Source: Arthrobacter silviterrae
Lineage (GTDB): Bacteria > Actinomycetota > Actinomycetes > Actinomycetales > Micrococcaceae
DNA length: 64,000 bases
Direction of reading: 5' to 3'
Assembly: GCF_011045165.1 (NCBI RefSeq)
Contig: NZ_JAAKZI010000015.1
Location: 28,068 to 92,067, forward strand
Shown here: positions 56,952 through 64,000 of the stretch, one piece after another
How positions within the stretch are numbered: position 1 is the first letter of the stretch
How the letters are laid out: each line of letters begins with the position of its first letter
Notes under the pieces: generated by a model
What the model saw: only the letters and a program-made list of their open reading frames with translations
What the model was told of the DNA's origin: nothing
Databases searched by the model: none
Translations under genes and position numbers: made by a program

Positions 56952-57183
56952 CTGCCCGCAGACGAATCAGCTTTTGGCCACCCCTATGCCCCGCAGAGCG
57001 TTCCCGCTACGGACAGGCTCTGGGTGGCTTCCATTGGCAAGCCGCAGTCCAGTGGCTACCCGACTCAAGTCGCCCTTACCGTACGAATTTATCCGTTTTC
57101 TGCGGCGCCCCCAATTGACGGGCCCACGGGCTGCTTGGCTCCGTTCTGTTCAGAATTGCCAGACGCCCATTTAGACTGGGCGC

Positions 57184-58020
57184 ATGATCCCACAGCCCCC
57201 ACCGATCATGCCCGCCGGAGATGCTGCGCATCGTCACCGTGAACTAGCGGAGTCGTTCGGCGCGCATGCCGAACGCTATGACAGTGCCCGCCCGCGCTAC
57301 CCGACCGCCCTGGTTGACGCCATCTCTGACCGGATGCGTGGACGCTCGATTCTCGATGTGGGGATCGGGACCGGAATCTCCGCCGAGCCTTTCCGGGAGC
57401 GCGGATTCGCCGTGCACGGGATCGAACCTGATCCACGGATGGCCGAGCTTGCGCGTGCCAAAGGGTTCGTGGTCGAGATCGCCAAGCTCGAAGAGTGGGA
57501 GGCCGCCGGGCGAACGTTCGATGCAATGATCGCGGGGCAGACTTGGCACTGGGTCGACCCGGCCGCGGGCGCCGCCAAGGCCGCTTCCGTCCTTCGGCCG
57601 GGCGGCATCCTTGCGCTCTTCTGGAACGCGGGACGCCCGTCTGGCGAACTCGCCACCGAGTTCGCGGCAGTCTTCGACTCTCTCCACACCGGATTGCCGT
57701 TCAATCCCTGGGCTCCGGTCTCCGTGGCCGACCCCTATGGGGCCATCATCGACGCAGCCGCAGCGGGCCTGCGCACGACCGCAGCGTTCAGCGAGCTTGA
57801 CCGGCTCTCCTTCGATTGGCAGGCGACCGCCACACGCGACGCGTGGCTTGAGCAGACATCAACCTCAGGCGGAATCAATCGACTCCAGAAGGACAAACTG
57901 GACGCCCTTCTACAAGGCATGGGCGCCGCGATCGACGCCGCAGGCGGCAATCTCACCGTCGACTACACGACCGTTGCAGCCATTTCCGAGCGGCAGCCCA
58001 CACGGCACAACGCAGCCTGA
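57184..58020 (+). CDS. SAM-dependent methyltransferase
   Basis: Class I methyltransferase of 278 residues, cytosolic. It opens with ELAESFGAHAERYDSARPRYPTALVDAI, then the SAM motif ILDVGIGTGISAEPFRERGFAVHGIEPDP (about residues 56-84), AGQTWHWVDPAAGAAKAASVLRPGG near residue 118 and a long C-terminal helical region. Many members of this group act on small molecules, so the substrate is open. The ATG at 57184 lies six bases after TAGACT, again a leaderless-type promoter. It lies in the islet after the toxin-antitoxin genes and is not co-transcribed with a neighbour. Confidence 0.8.
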   Translation: MIPQPPPIMPAGDAAHRHRELAESFGAHAERYDSARPRYPTALVDAISDRMRGRSILDVGIGTGISAEPFRERGFAVHGIEPDPRMAELARAKGFVVEIAKLEEWEAAGRTFDAMIAGQTWHWVDPAAGAAKAASVLRPGGILALFWNAGRPSGELATEFAAVFDSLHTGLPFNPWAPVSVADPYGAIIDAAAAGLRTTAAFSELDRLSFDWQATATRDAWLEQTSTSGGINRLQKDKLDALLQGMGAAIDAAGGNLTVDYTTVAAISERQPTRHNAA

Positions 58021-58122
58021 GCGCGGATTAGCTAACGCTGGCGCTGCGCACACCGTCCGGCCCACATCATGCGACGTGACCGGCCATTGTCTGGCACCCG
58101 GTGAGGGTTTCCCCAGCGGACC

Positions 58123-58686
58123 TCAGATGCGGTCGCGTGGCAGGGGTTGGTCGGGGTCGGCTAAGCCGGCCTGGATGCTTCGAACGATTGAGGCGAGAAT
58201 GCCGGACGTGAGCAGTCCCGGCCCGAGCGGACCAGCTGAGTCCTCACCAACGGGCGGCAAGCGCCGGAGCGCCCCCCTGACCTCGTCAGACACATGGTCC
58301 AGTTGCCACCGGATCTCTTCACCAACCGCATCGGGACGATCGGGCGCGGCCAGCCCGGCCGCTTTCGCGGCGTAGGCGGCCGCGCCCAAGGCATGGGCGC
58401 CCATGTGAGCGACGGCCGCGGCCTGGGCGGCAGCGCGAGCAGCCGCCACCGCCGCTGGAGTCTTCACCTCCCGCGCGGCACGGCCGGCGACAAAGCGCCG
58501 GCGGATCTCCCCGGCCGCGCCGAGGTCACCGCGGGCAAATGCCCGGGTCCGGGCGATGGCCACTCGCGGCCGAGCATCGGCCGGAGCCTCCGTCTCAAAT
58601 AAAGCCAAGACGCGCTCCGCACAGTCAGCGGCCCACGTTGCGACGATACGGCGATCGGTCTCGCTTAAAGCCTGCGGGGAAGCCAT
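58123..58686 (-). CDS. Putative immunity protein, Imm-5-like (alanine-rich)
   Basis: An alanine-rich, probably all-helical protein of 187 residues. The start SETDRRIVATWAADCAERVLALFE, the RPRVAIARTRAFARGDL segment near residue 41 and an AAAVAHMGAHALGAAAYAAKAAG helix near residue 90 match what I recall of the putative immunity protein family often called Imm-5-like. The C-terminus has a basic PLPRDRI end. It is on the opposite strand to the other islet genes, without a cognate toxin nearby. It could protect against an external toxin. Assignment is by recall of the pattern and is moderate. Confidence 0.6.
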   Translation of the reverse strand: MASPQALSETDRRIVATWAADCAERVLALFETEAPADARPRVAIARTRAFARGDLGAAGEIRRRFVAGRAAREVKTPAAVAAARAAAQAAAVAHMGAHALGAAAYAAKAAGLAAPDRPDAVGEEIRWQLDHVSDEVRGALRRLPPVGEDSAGPLGPGLLTSGILASIVRSIQAGLADPDQPLPRDRI

Positions 58687-59003
58687 ACCAGCACCATCTC
58701 ACACCTGACAGAGAGCCGATGGCACCACGACGAGCCCCACACAGGCCGATCCAGGTTGAGTGACCTCAACCGGACACGGCGAGCTGTCCAGCAGAGCGTT
58801 CCCTTACGGGACGCACCGAGCATCGGCGGGCCGGCGAATCTCGATCCTGCTGACGGCCACAACAAGGCCAGCGTCAGGTGAAACAAAGCCCGGGCCCATG
58901 ACATGCGGATCCGTGACCTACGCGGACCCGCCCACCTAGGCGACCGGTCCGGCGTCGTGCTTGTTGCGCGTTGCCAAGCACAACCGGGCCGGAAATGGGG
59001 CAC
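58687..59003. other. Gene-free right part of the islet
   Basis: No gene is supported. A GGTTGAG-TGAC-CTCAACC hairpin lies at 58754-58771. A minus-strand open frame of 112 codons at 58665-59003 has a composition (many Arg, Trp, Pro) expected of a random high-GC frame. The region ends in the right inverted repeat of the islet. Confidence 0.4.
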
Positions 59004-59081
59004 GTGACGAAATATTGCCTAAGGTGAACCCGCGTTGCATCCCTTGTTTGCCGTCAATGGCGGGCAATCTACGCTCGTTTC

Positions 59082-60866
59082 ATGACACAGACAGCTCTAG
59101 CCGGAGCAACCGCCCCTGGCACTGACAACGGGACAGCCACCACAACTGCAGGGGCCGCCGCCGCGCATGCCTCCCGCCCTGTCCGCGTGCGCCCCGCAAC
59201 GAAGCCGCATGGGCAGTGGGTTGTGGACGGCAAGGCCCCGCTGAACCCTGTCGAGGCGTGGAAGCAGGAGGACGACGGTCTCTCCGTGCGCCACCGCATT
59301 GAGACGATCTACTCCAAGCAGGGCTTCGACTCCATCGCCGACGACGACCTGCACGGCCGGTTCCGCTGGTGGGGGCTGTACACGCAGCGCAAGCAGGGGA
59401 TCGACGGCGGCAAGACGGCCTCCCTGGAACCGCACGAGCTTGAGGACAGCTACCTCATGATGCGTGTGAGGACCGACGGCGGCAAGCTCACCACCGAGCA
59501 GCTGCGCGTGATCGGCCAAATTTCTGTTGACTTTGCCCGCAACACGGCAGATTTGACCAACCGCCAAAACATCCAGTTCCACTGGATTGAGGTGGAAAAC
59601 GTCCCGGAGATCTGGCGCCGCCTCGAGGCCGTGGGCCTGCAAACCACAGAGGCGTGCGGCGACGTTCCCCGCGGCATGCTGGGTTCCCCCGTGGCAGGCA
59701 TTGCCAAGGCGGAAATCATCGACCCCACCGATTTCCTCCAGGAGCTGCGCGACCGGTTCATCGGCAACCCACAGTTCTCCAACCTGCCGCGCAAGTACAA
59801 AACGTCCATCACCGGCTACCCGGACCACGACACCATCCACGAGATCAACGACATCTCCTTTGTTGGCGTGCGGCACCCGGAACTCGGCCCCGGCTACGAC
59901 CTGTGGGTGGGCGGCGGGCTCTCCACCGCGCCCCGGCTGGCGCAGCGCGTGGGCGTGTTCGTGCCGCCGGAGGACGGTCCGGCCGTCTGGGAGGGCGTCA
60001 CCAGCATCTTCCGCGACTACGGCTACCGGCGCATGCGCAACAAGGCCCGCCTGAAGTTTCTGGTGGAGGACTGGGGTGCGGAAAAGTTCCGCCAGGTCCT
60101 GGAGGATGAATACCTTGGCCGCAAGCTGCCCGACGGCGTTGCCCCGCCGAAGGCCACCGTCAACGGCGACCATGTTGGTGTCCACGAACAGAAGGACGGC
60201 AAGTTCTTCATCGGCGCCGCCCCGTTTGTGGGCCGCTTCTCCGGCACGCAGATGCTGGCCCTCGCGGACCTCCTGGAAGCCCACGGCTCCCACCGCCTGC
60301 GCACCACCCCGCTGCAGAAAATCATTGCCCTGGACATTTCCCAGGACAGGGTCGAGGCAGTGGTGGCCGGCTTGGACGAGCTCGGCTTGTCCGCCCGCCC
60401 GTCAGTGTTCCGCCGCAACACCATGGCGTGCACCGGCATAGAGTTCTGCAAGCTGGCCATCGTCAACACGAAGGACACGGCCATCGACGTGATCGGCCAG
60501 CTCGAGGTGCGCCTGGCCGACCTGGTCGACGCCGGCGTGCTGGGCGATCCCATCACCCTCTACCTCAACGGCTGCCCCAACTCCTGCGCCCGCATCCAAA
60601 CCGCCGACATTGGCCTGAAGGGCATTGTGGTCCCCACGGACGACGGCGGCACAACAGGAGGCTTCCAGGTCCACCTGGGCGGGGGCTTGTCTTCGCACAA
60701 CCGCGAAGAGGCAGGCCTGGGCCGCACCGTCCGCGGCCTGAAGGTTGCCATCGACGACCTGGCCGACTACGTGGAGCGCGTCATCCGCAGCTATGCGGCC
60801 AACAAGCTGGCGGAGGAGACCTTCGCCGAATTCGCACACCGCGTGGATGAGGAGCTGCTGAAATGA
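59082..60866 (+). CDS. Assimilatory sulfite reductase (ferredoxin-type, NirA/SirA-like)
   Basis: Siroheme and 4Fe-4S enzyme that reduces sulfite to sulfide with six electrons from ferredoxin. The 594-residue protein has the two-fold nitrite/sulfite reductase layout. The cluster ligands are CTGIEFC (Cys450, Cys456) and NGCPNSC (Cys498, Cys502). Siroheme-binding arginine segments occur near RNTADLTNRQNIQFHWI (about residue 152). Its linkage to cysH, cysD and cysN, as in M. tuberculosis Rv2391-Rv2392, makes sulfite rather than nitrite the likely substrate. The ATG at 59082 is six bases after TACGCT, with a TTTGCC -35 candidate 17 bases further up, so it is probably leaderless. Confidence 0.92.
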   Translation: MTQTALAGATAPGTDNGTATTTAGAAAAHASRPVRVRPATKPHGQWVVDGKAPLNPVEAWKQEDDGLSVRHRIETIYSKQGFDSIADDDLHGRFRWWGLYTQRKQGIDGGKTASLEPHELEDSYLMMRVRTDGGKLTTEQLRVIGQISVDFARNTADLTNRQNIQFHWIEVENVPEIWRRLEAVGLQTTEACGDVPRGMLGSPVAGIAKAEIIDPTDFLQELRDRFIGNPQFSNLPRKYKTSITGYPDHDTIHEINDISFVGVRHPELGPGYDLWVGGGLSTAPRLAQRVGVFVPPEDGPAVWEGVTSIFRDYGYRRMRNKARLKFLVEDWGAEKFRQVLEDEYLGRKLPDGVAPPKATVNGDHVGVHEQKDGKFFIGAAPFVGRFSGTQMLALADLLEAHGSHRLRTTPLQKIIALDISQDRVEAVVAGLDELGLSARPSVFRRNTMACTGIEFCKLAIVNTKDTAIDVIGQLEVRLADLVDAGVLGDPITLYLNGCPNSCARIQTADIGLKGIVVPTDDGGTTGGFQVHLGGGLSSHNREEAGLGRTVRGLKVAIDDLADYVERVIRSYAANKLAEETFAEFAHRVDEELLK

Positions 60867-61603
60867 CACGATCCGATCCGCTGGTCGAGCTTGTCGAGAC
60901 CCCGGTCCGCACCCACGCAGAACTGAAGGCCCTGGCCAAAGCCGGTGCCGCCGAGCTTGGCTGGGACGCGTCTGCCAAGGATGTCATCGCCTGGGTGGCG
61001 AAAAACTTCAAAACCGGGGCGGCCGCCGTCGCCTGTTCCATGGCCGACGCCGTGCTGCCGGCCCTGGTCGCCGAGCAGCTCCCCGGCGTGGACGTCCTTT
61101 TTCTGGACACCGGCTATCACTTCCCGGAGACCTATGCCACCCGCAACGAGGTGGCGGAAAACCTGCGGGTGAACGTGGTGGACGTGAAGCCGGAGCACTC
61201 CGTGGCGGAACAGGATTCGCTGCTGGGCAAGGATCTCTTTGCCCGCGACCCTGCCCAATGCTGCGCACTGCGGAAGGTGGAGCCGCTGCACCGTTCGCTG
61301 CAGGGCTACGAACTGTGGTTCACCGGCGTGCGCCGCGACGAGGCACCCACACGGACCAATACGCCGCTGGTCAGTTGGGACGAGAAGAACGGCCTGGTCA
61401 AGGTCAACCCGGTTGCCACCTGGTCCTATGAGGACCTGCTCGCCTACTCGGAGGAGAACCTCCTCCCCGTCAACCCATTGCTCAGCCAGGGCTACCCGTC
61501 CATCGGCTGCGCCCCGTGCACCAAGAAAGTGGCCCCCGGCGCGGACCCCAGGTCCGGACGCTGGGCCGGAACCTCCAAGACAGAATGCGGATTACACGTA
61601 TGA
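60863..61603 (+). CDS. cysH: APS reductase (adenylyl-sulfate reductase, thioredoxin)
   Basis: Reduces adenosine 5'-phosphosulfate to sulfite. The 246-residue protein has the 4Fe-4S ligands Cys133-Cys134 (AQCCALRKVEPL) and Cys216/Cys219 (IGCAPC), and the catalytic Cys242 in the ECGLHV tail. The CC...CxxC set marks an APS-specific enzyme, not a PAPS reductase. Residues 5-12 read PLVELVET, encoded by a dispersed REP-like repeat at 60883-60901 lying inside the gene. The ATG overlaps the reductase stop (ATGA) and the cysD start overlaps its own stop, so the operon is coupled. Confidence 0.92.
   Translation: MTRSDPLVELVETPVRTHAELKALAKAGAAELGWDASAKDVIAWVAKNFKTGAAAVACSMADAVLPALVAEQLPGVDVLFLDTGYHFPETYATRNEVAENLRVNVVDVKPEHSVAEQDSLLGKDLFARDPAQCCALRKVEPLHRSLQGYELWFTGVRRDEAPTRTNTPLVSWDEKNGLVKVNPVATWSYEDLLAYSEENLLPVNPLLSQGYPSIGCAPCTKKVAPGADPRSGRWAGTSKTECGLHV
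60883..60901. repeat. REP-like repeat at the N-terminus of cysH
   Basis: GGTCGAGCTTGTCGAGACC, 19 bases with imperfect dyad symmetry, lies in frame within the first dozen codons and is read as VELVET. The same core occurs at 63932-63950 and in degenerate form inside menD (41097-41145) and at 63911-63929. It lies in a part of the protein with no family conservation. Confidence 0.65.
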
Positions 61604-62532
61604 GCACCCAAGTCACTGAAGCTGTGATTGACCCCGTCGATGTCCTGACATCCCTCGACCTCCTTGAATCCGAGGCCATCCACATTATTCGCGAGGTGGT
61701 GGCTGAGTTTGAGCGCCCCGCGCTGCTGTTTTCCGGCGGCAAGGACTCAGTGTTGATGCTGCACCTGGCCACGAAGGCGTTCTGGCCGGGCAAGGTGCCG
61801 TTCCCCGTGCTGCACGTGGACACCGGCCACAACTTCCCGGAGGTCATCGAGTTCCGCGACCGCACCGTGGAACGATTGGGGCTGCGCCTGGAGGTGGGCT
61901 CCGTCCAGGAGTTCATTGACAGGGGCGAACTTGCAGAACGGGCTGATGGCACCCGCAATCCGCTGCAGACCGTGCCGCTGCTTGACGCCATTTCACGCAA
62001 CAAGTTCGACGCCGTGTTTGGCGGCGGCCGCCGCGACGAGGACAAGGCCCGCGCCAAGGAGCGAATCCTGTCCCTGCGCGACGAGTTCGGCCAGTGGGAC
62101 CCCCGCAACCAGCGCCCCGAACTGTGGAACCTCTACAACGGCCGCCACACGGTGGGCCAGCATGTGCGTGCCTTCCCCATCAGCAACTGGACCGAACTGG
62201 ATGTGTGGAGGTACATCGCCCGCGAAGGCATTGAGCTGCCGCCGCTGTACTACGCCCACGAACGCGAAGTTTTTGCCCGCGACGGCATGTGGCGGGCAGT
62301 GGGCGAGGTTTCGCAGCCGCTCCCGGACGAGGAAGTGGTCATCAAGCAGGTCCGCTACCGCACTGTGGGGGACATGTCCTGCACCGGGGCAGTGGTCTCC
62401 AACGCCACCACCGTCCATGACGTGGTGCGCGAAGTTGCCGCCTCCACCCTGACCGAACGTGGCGCCACGCGGGCCGATGACCGCATCTCCGAGGCAGCCA
62501 TGGAAGACCGCAAGAAAGACGGCTATTTCTAA
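61600..62532 (+). CDS. cysD: Sulfate adenylyltransferase subunit 2
   Basis: PP-loop ATP pyrophosphatase subunit that makes APS from sulfate and ATP, driven by the GTPase CysN. The 310-residue protein has the PP-loop ALLFSGGKDSVLMLHLATKAF near residue 45, DTGHNFPEVIEFRD near residue 80 and a GGRRDEDKARAKER segment near residue 150. FPISNWTELDVWRYI and a C-terminal ISEAAMEDRKKDGYF tail follow. The ATG at 61600 overlaps the cysH stop and is preferred to upstream starts within cysH. CysN follows at once with a TAATG overlap. Confidence 0.94.
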   Translation: MSTQVTEAVIDPVDVLTSLDLLESEAIHIIREVVAEFERPALLFSGGKDSVLMLHLATKAFWPGKVPFPVLHVDTGHNFPEVIEFRDRTVERLGLRLEVGSVQEFIDRGELAERADGTRNPLQTVPLLDAISRNKFDAVFGGGRRDEDKARAKERILSLRDEFGQWDPRNQRPELWNLYNGRHTVGQHVRAFPISNWTELDVWRYIAREGIELPPLYYAHEREVFARDGMWRAVGEVSQPLPDEEVVIKQVRYRTVGDMSCTGAVVSNATTVHDVVREVAASTLTERGATRADDRISEAAMEDRKKDGYF

Positions 62533-63905
62533 TGAGCATCATCGAAGCCCCACTCGCGCAGCTGACCCTGTTCCGCTTTGCCACCGCCGGCTCCGTCGAC
62601 GACGGCAAGTCCACCCTGGTGGGCCGCCTGCTCCATGATTCCAAGGCGATCCTGGCCGACACGCTCGACGCCGTCACCCGAACGTCGGAGCGGCGCGGCT
62701 TTGGCGGGGAAAACGGCAGCACCCAGAAGATTGACCTGGCGCTGCTCACGGACGGCCTGCGCGCCGAGCGCGAGCAGGGCATCACGATCGACGTGGCCTA
62801 CCGGTACTTTTCCACCGACCGCCGCAGCTTCATCCTGGCGGACACCCCGGGACATGTGCAGTACACCAAGAACACGGTGACGGGCGCGTCCACTGCGGAT
62901 GCCGTCGTCGTGCTTGTCGATGCCCGCAAGGGCGTGCTGGAGCAGACGCGCCGGCACCTGTCCGTGCTGCGGCTGTTGCGGGTGCCCAACGTGGTGGTTG
63001 CGGTCAACAAGATTGACCTGGTGGACTTCAGCGAGTCAACGTTCCGCGCCATCGAGGCCGATGCCCAGGCCGTGGCTGGCGAGATCGGCCTCAGCGATGT
63101 GCTGGTGGTCCCGGTGTCCGCGCTGGAGGGCGACAACGTGGTGGAACGCTCCGCCCACACGCCCTGGTACACGGGTGCCACGCTGCTGGAGATCCTGGAA
63201 ACCCTGCCCACCACAGACGAGCTGGAACGCGGGCTGGAGCCGTTCCGCTTCCCCGTCCAGCTGGTCATCCGCCCGCAAGGCGCGCTGGCCCCGGAGCTTT
63301 CTTCCGCGTTCGACGCCGGCGCCTCCTTCCGCGACTACCGCGCCTATGCGGGGCAAGTGGCTTCGGGCTCGGTGTCCGTGGGTGACGAGATCACCGTGCT
63401 GCCGTCCGGGCGGAAGGCGTCAGTGGTGGGGATTGACTTTGCGGGGCGTGCCCTGGACCGTGCCGTGGCTCCCCAGTCCGTTTCGCTGCGGCTGAGCGAG
63501 GAGATCGACATTGCCCGGGGCGACGTGATCGCCGCCACCGGGACGTTTGGAGAGGTCAAGCAAGACTTGTATGCGGAGCTGTGCTGGCTTTCGGCCAAGC
63601 CGCTGCGCGAGGGTGCCAAGGTACTGATCAAGCACGGCAGCAAAACTGTTCAGGGCCTGGTCCGCGCCGTGACGGGCAAGCTGGACCTGGAGACGTTTGG
63701 CTACGGGGCTGTTTCGGGCTTGGAGCTGAATGACATTGGCACGGCACAGATCCGGCTGTCCTCGGCACTGCCCATTGAGACGTATGCGCTGCACCGGCGC
63801 ACCGGCGCGTTCCTGGTGGTCGACCCCCAGGACGGCAACACGCTGGCCGCCGGCCTGGTCAAGGACCACCCGGGCGACCACGAGGATGAGCGCTACGTGA
63901 TCTAG
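62532..63905 (+). CDS. cysN: Sulfate adenylyltransferase subunit 1 (GTPase)
   Basis: EF-Tu-like GTPase that couples GTP hydrolysis to APS formation by CysD. The 457-residue protein has the G1 box TAGSVDDGKSTLVGRLLHDSK near residue 14, the switch region ITIDVAYRYF, G3 DTPGHVQYTKN near residue 99, G4 NKIDL near residue 157 and the two C-terminal beta-barrel domains. It ends after the second barrel with no CysC (APS kinase) domain, in keeping with the APS reductase route, in which PAPS is not needed for reduction. The ATG overlaps the cysD stop. It is the last gene of the operon. Confidence 0.93.
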   Translation: MSIIEAPLAQLTLFRFATAGSVDDGKSTLVGRLLHDSKAILADTLDAVTRTSERRGFGGENGSTQKIDLALLTDGLRAEREQGITIDVAYRYFSTDRRSFILADTPGHVQYTKNTVTGASTADAVVVLVDARKGVLEQTRRHLSVLRLLRVPNVVVAVNKIDLVDFSESTFRAIEADAQAVAGEIGLSDVLVVPVSALEGDNVVERSAHTPWYTGATLLEILETLPTTDELERGLEPFRFPVQLVIRPQGALAPELSSAFDAGASFRDYRAYAGQVASGSVSVGDEITVLPSGRKASVVGIDFAGRALDRAVAPQSVSLRLSEEIDIARGDVIAATGTFGEVKQDLYAELCWLSAKPLREGAKVLIKHGSKTVQGLVRAVTGKLDLETFGYGAVSGLELNDIGTAQIRLSSALPIETYALHRRTGAFLVVDPQDGNTLAAGLVKDHPGDHEDERYVI

Positions 63906-63910
63906 CCCCT

Positions 63911-63950
63911 GGTGGCCGGGCTTGTCGCCGGTGGTCGAGCTTGTCGAGGC
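63911..63950. repeat. Two tandem REP-like units after cysN
   Basis: The unit GGTCGAGCTTGTCGAGGC (63932-63949) is preceded by a degenerate copy GGCCGGGCTTGTCGCCG (63914-63930). Together they repeat the palindromic core found in cysH. They lie just downstream of the cysN stop, where such elements may stabilise mRNA or stop transcription. Confidence 0.55.
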
Positions 63951-64000
63951 TCTGGTTTTGCCGCCGTTTCCGCACTTTTTGGCGCCGCTGTGTCGGTCGC

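Larger units (their letters stand above)
55355..59016. mobile_element. 3.66-kb islet with terminal inverted repeats and GCCT direct repeats
   Basis: The left end AATATTTCGGCAC (55355-55367) and the right end GTGACGAAATATT (59004-59016) are inverted copies matching at 12 of 13 bases. GCCT stands immediately outside both ends (55351-55354 and 59017-59020), and the match extends to TGCCTAA. Joining the flanks across the element restores the chelatase stop codon and leaves about 60 bases to the sulfite reductase start. Cargo: an orphan protein, a toxin-antitoxin pair, a methyltransferase and an Imm-like protein; no transposase is recognisable. It could be a non-autonomous transposon or a composite insertion. 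Confidence 0.5.

Noticed and set aside
56952..57174. Possible small gene between the toxin and the methyltransferase
   Set aside because: Short frames there lack a ribosome site and motif; the stretch looks like an ordinary spacer with the methyltransferase promoter at its end.
58665..59003. 112-codon minus-strand frame at the right of the islet
   Set aside because: It overlaps the start of the Imm-like gene, is rich in Trp, Arg and Pro, and shows no motif.
62532..63905. CysN-CysC fusion
   Set aside because: The protein ends at 457 residues after the second beta-barrel; no APS kinase motif follows.

Overview
The window is about 64 kb of high-GC, Gram-positive actinobacterial chromosome. Dense operons with 4-base ATGA/GTGA stop-start overlaps, many GTG starts, a mycobacterial-type APS reductase with a siroheme sulfite reductase, and a REP-like repeat read as 'VELVET' all point to an Arthrobacter-like member of the Micrococcaceae. 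The genus is an inference. No rRNA, tRNA or CRISPR array was seen.

Layout. (1) 1-2342: tail of a GNAT acetyltransferase and a convergent oligopeptidase B. (2) 2405-18422: a complete aerobic phenylacetate (paa) catabolon in three transcription blocks: paaJ-paaF-paaH-paaZ (+), paaI-paaK-paaR (-), and paaABCDE-paaG (+). A DUF427 gene and a DUF222/HNH endonuclease gene sit inside it. Two identical 17-bp palindromic operators and one variant mark the three promoters, presumably bound by the TetR-type PaaR. (3) 18429-24067: an SDR and an alkyl-DHAP-synthase-like flavoprotein, divergent from a TetR regulator, a GlpD-type glycerol-3-phosphate dehydrogenase and a diacylglycerol-kinase-like protein. 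The gene set suggests a glycerol ether-lipid pathway. (4) 24076-30994: a PEP-mutase-like enzyme, an APC amino-acid permease, an Lrp/AsnC regulator and a divergent three-gene 2-oxoacid dehydrogenase (E1 alpha, E1 beta, E2). (5) 31045-39458: UbiB-like kinase, DUF3817, two MFS transporters, a metallo-beta-lactamase-fold hydrolase, a serine beta-lactamase-like hydrolase and a PAP2 phosphatase.

(6) 39515-49795: menaquinone genes menC, menD, menF, menG, a geranylgeranyl-reductase-family (MenJ-like) gene and a polyprenyl diphosphate synthase, interrupted by a polar amino-acid ABC transporter. (7) 49809-54607: SUKH-like protein, TRIC/UPF0126 membrane protein, an ABC-2 exporter pair and a DHA2-type MFS exporter. 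(8) 54670-63905: assimilatory sulfate reduction: sirohydrochlorin chelatase, sulfite reductase, cysH, cysD, cysN. Between the chelatase and the sulfite reductase lies a 3.66-kb islet (55355-59016). It has 13-bp imperfect terminal inverted repeats, a GCCT direct repeat at both edges and cargo unlike its surroundings: an orphan protein, a Phd/RelE toxin-antitoxin pair, a methyltransferase and an Imm-like protein.

A further theme is promoter structure. At least a dozen genes have a TANNNT (or close) -10 box exactly 6-7 bases before the start codon, which predicts widespread leaderless transcription.
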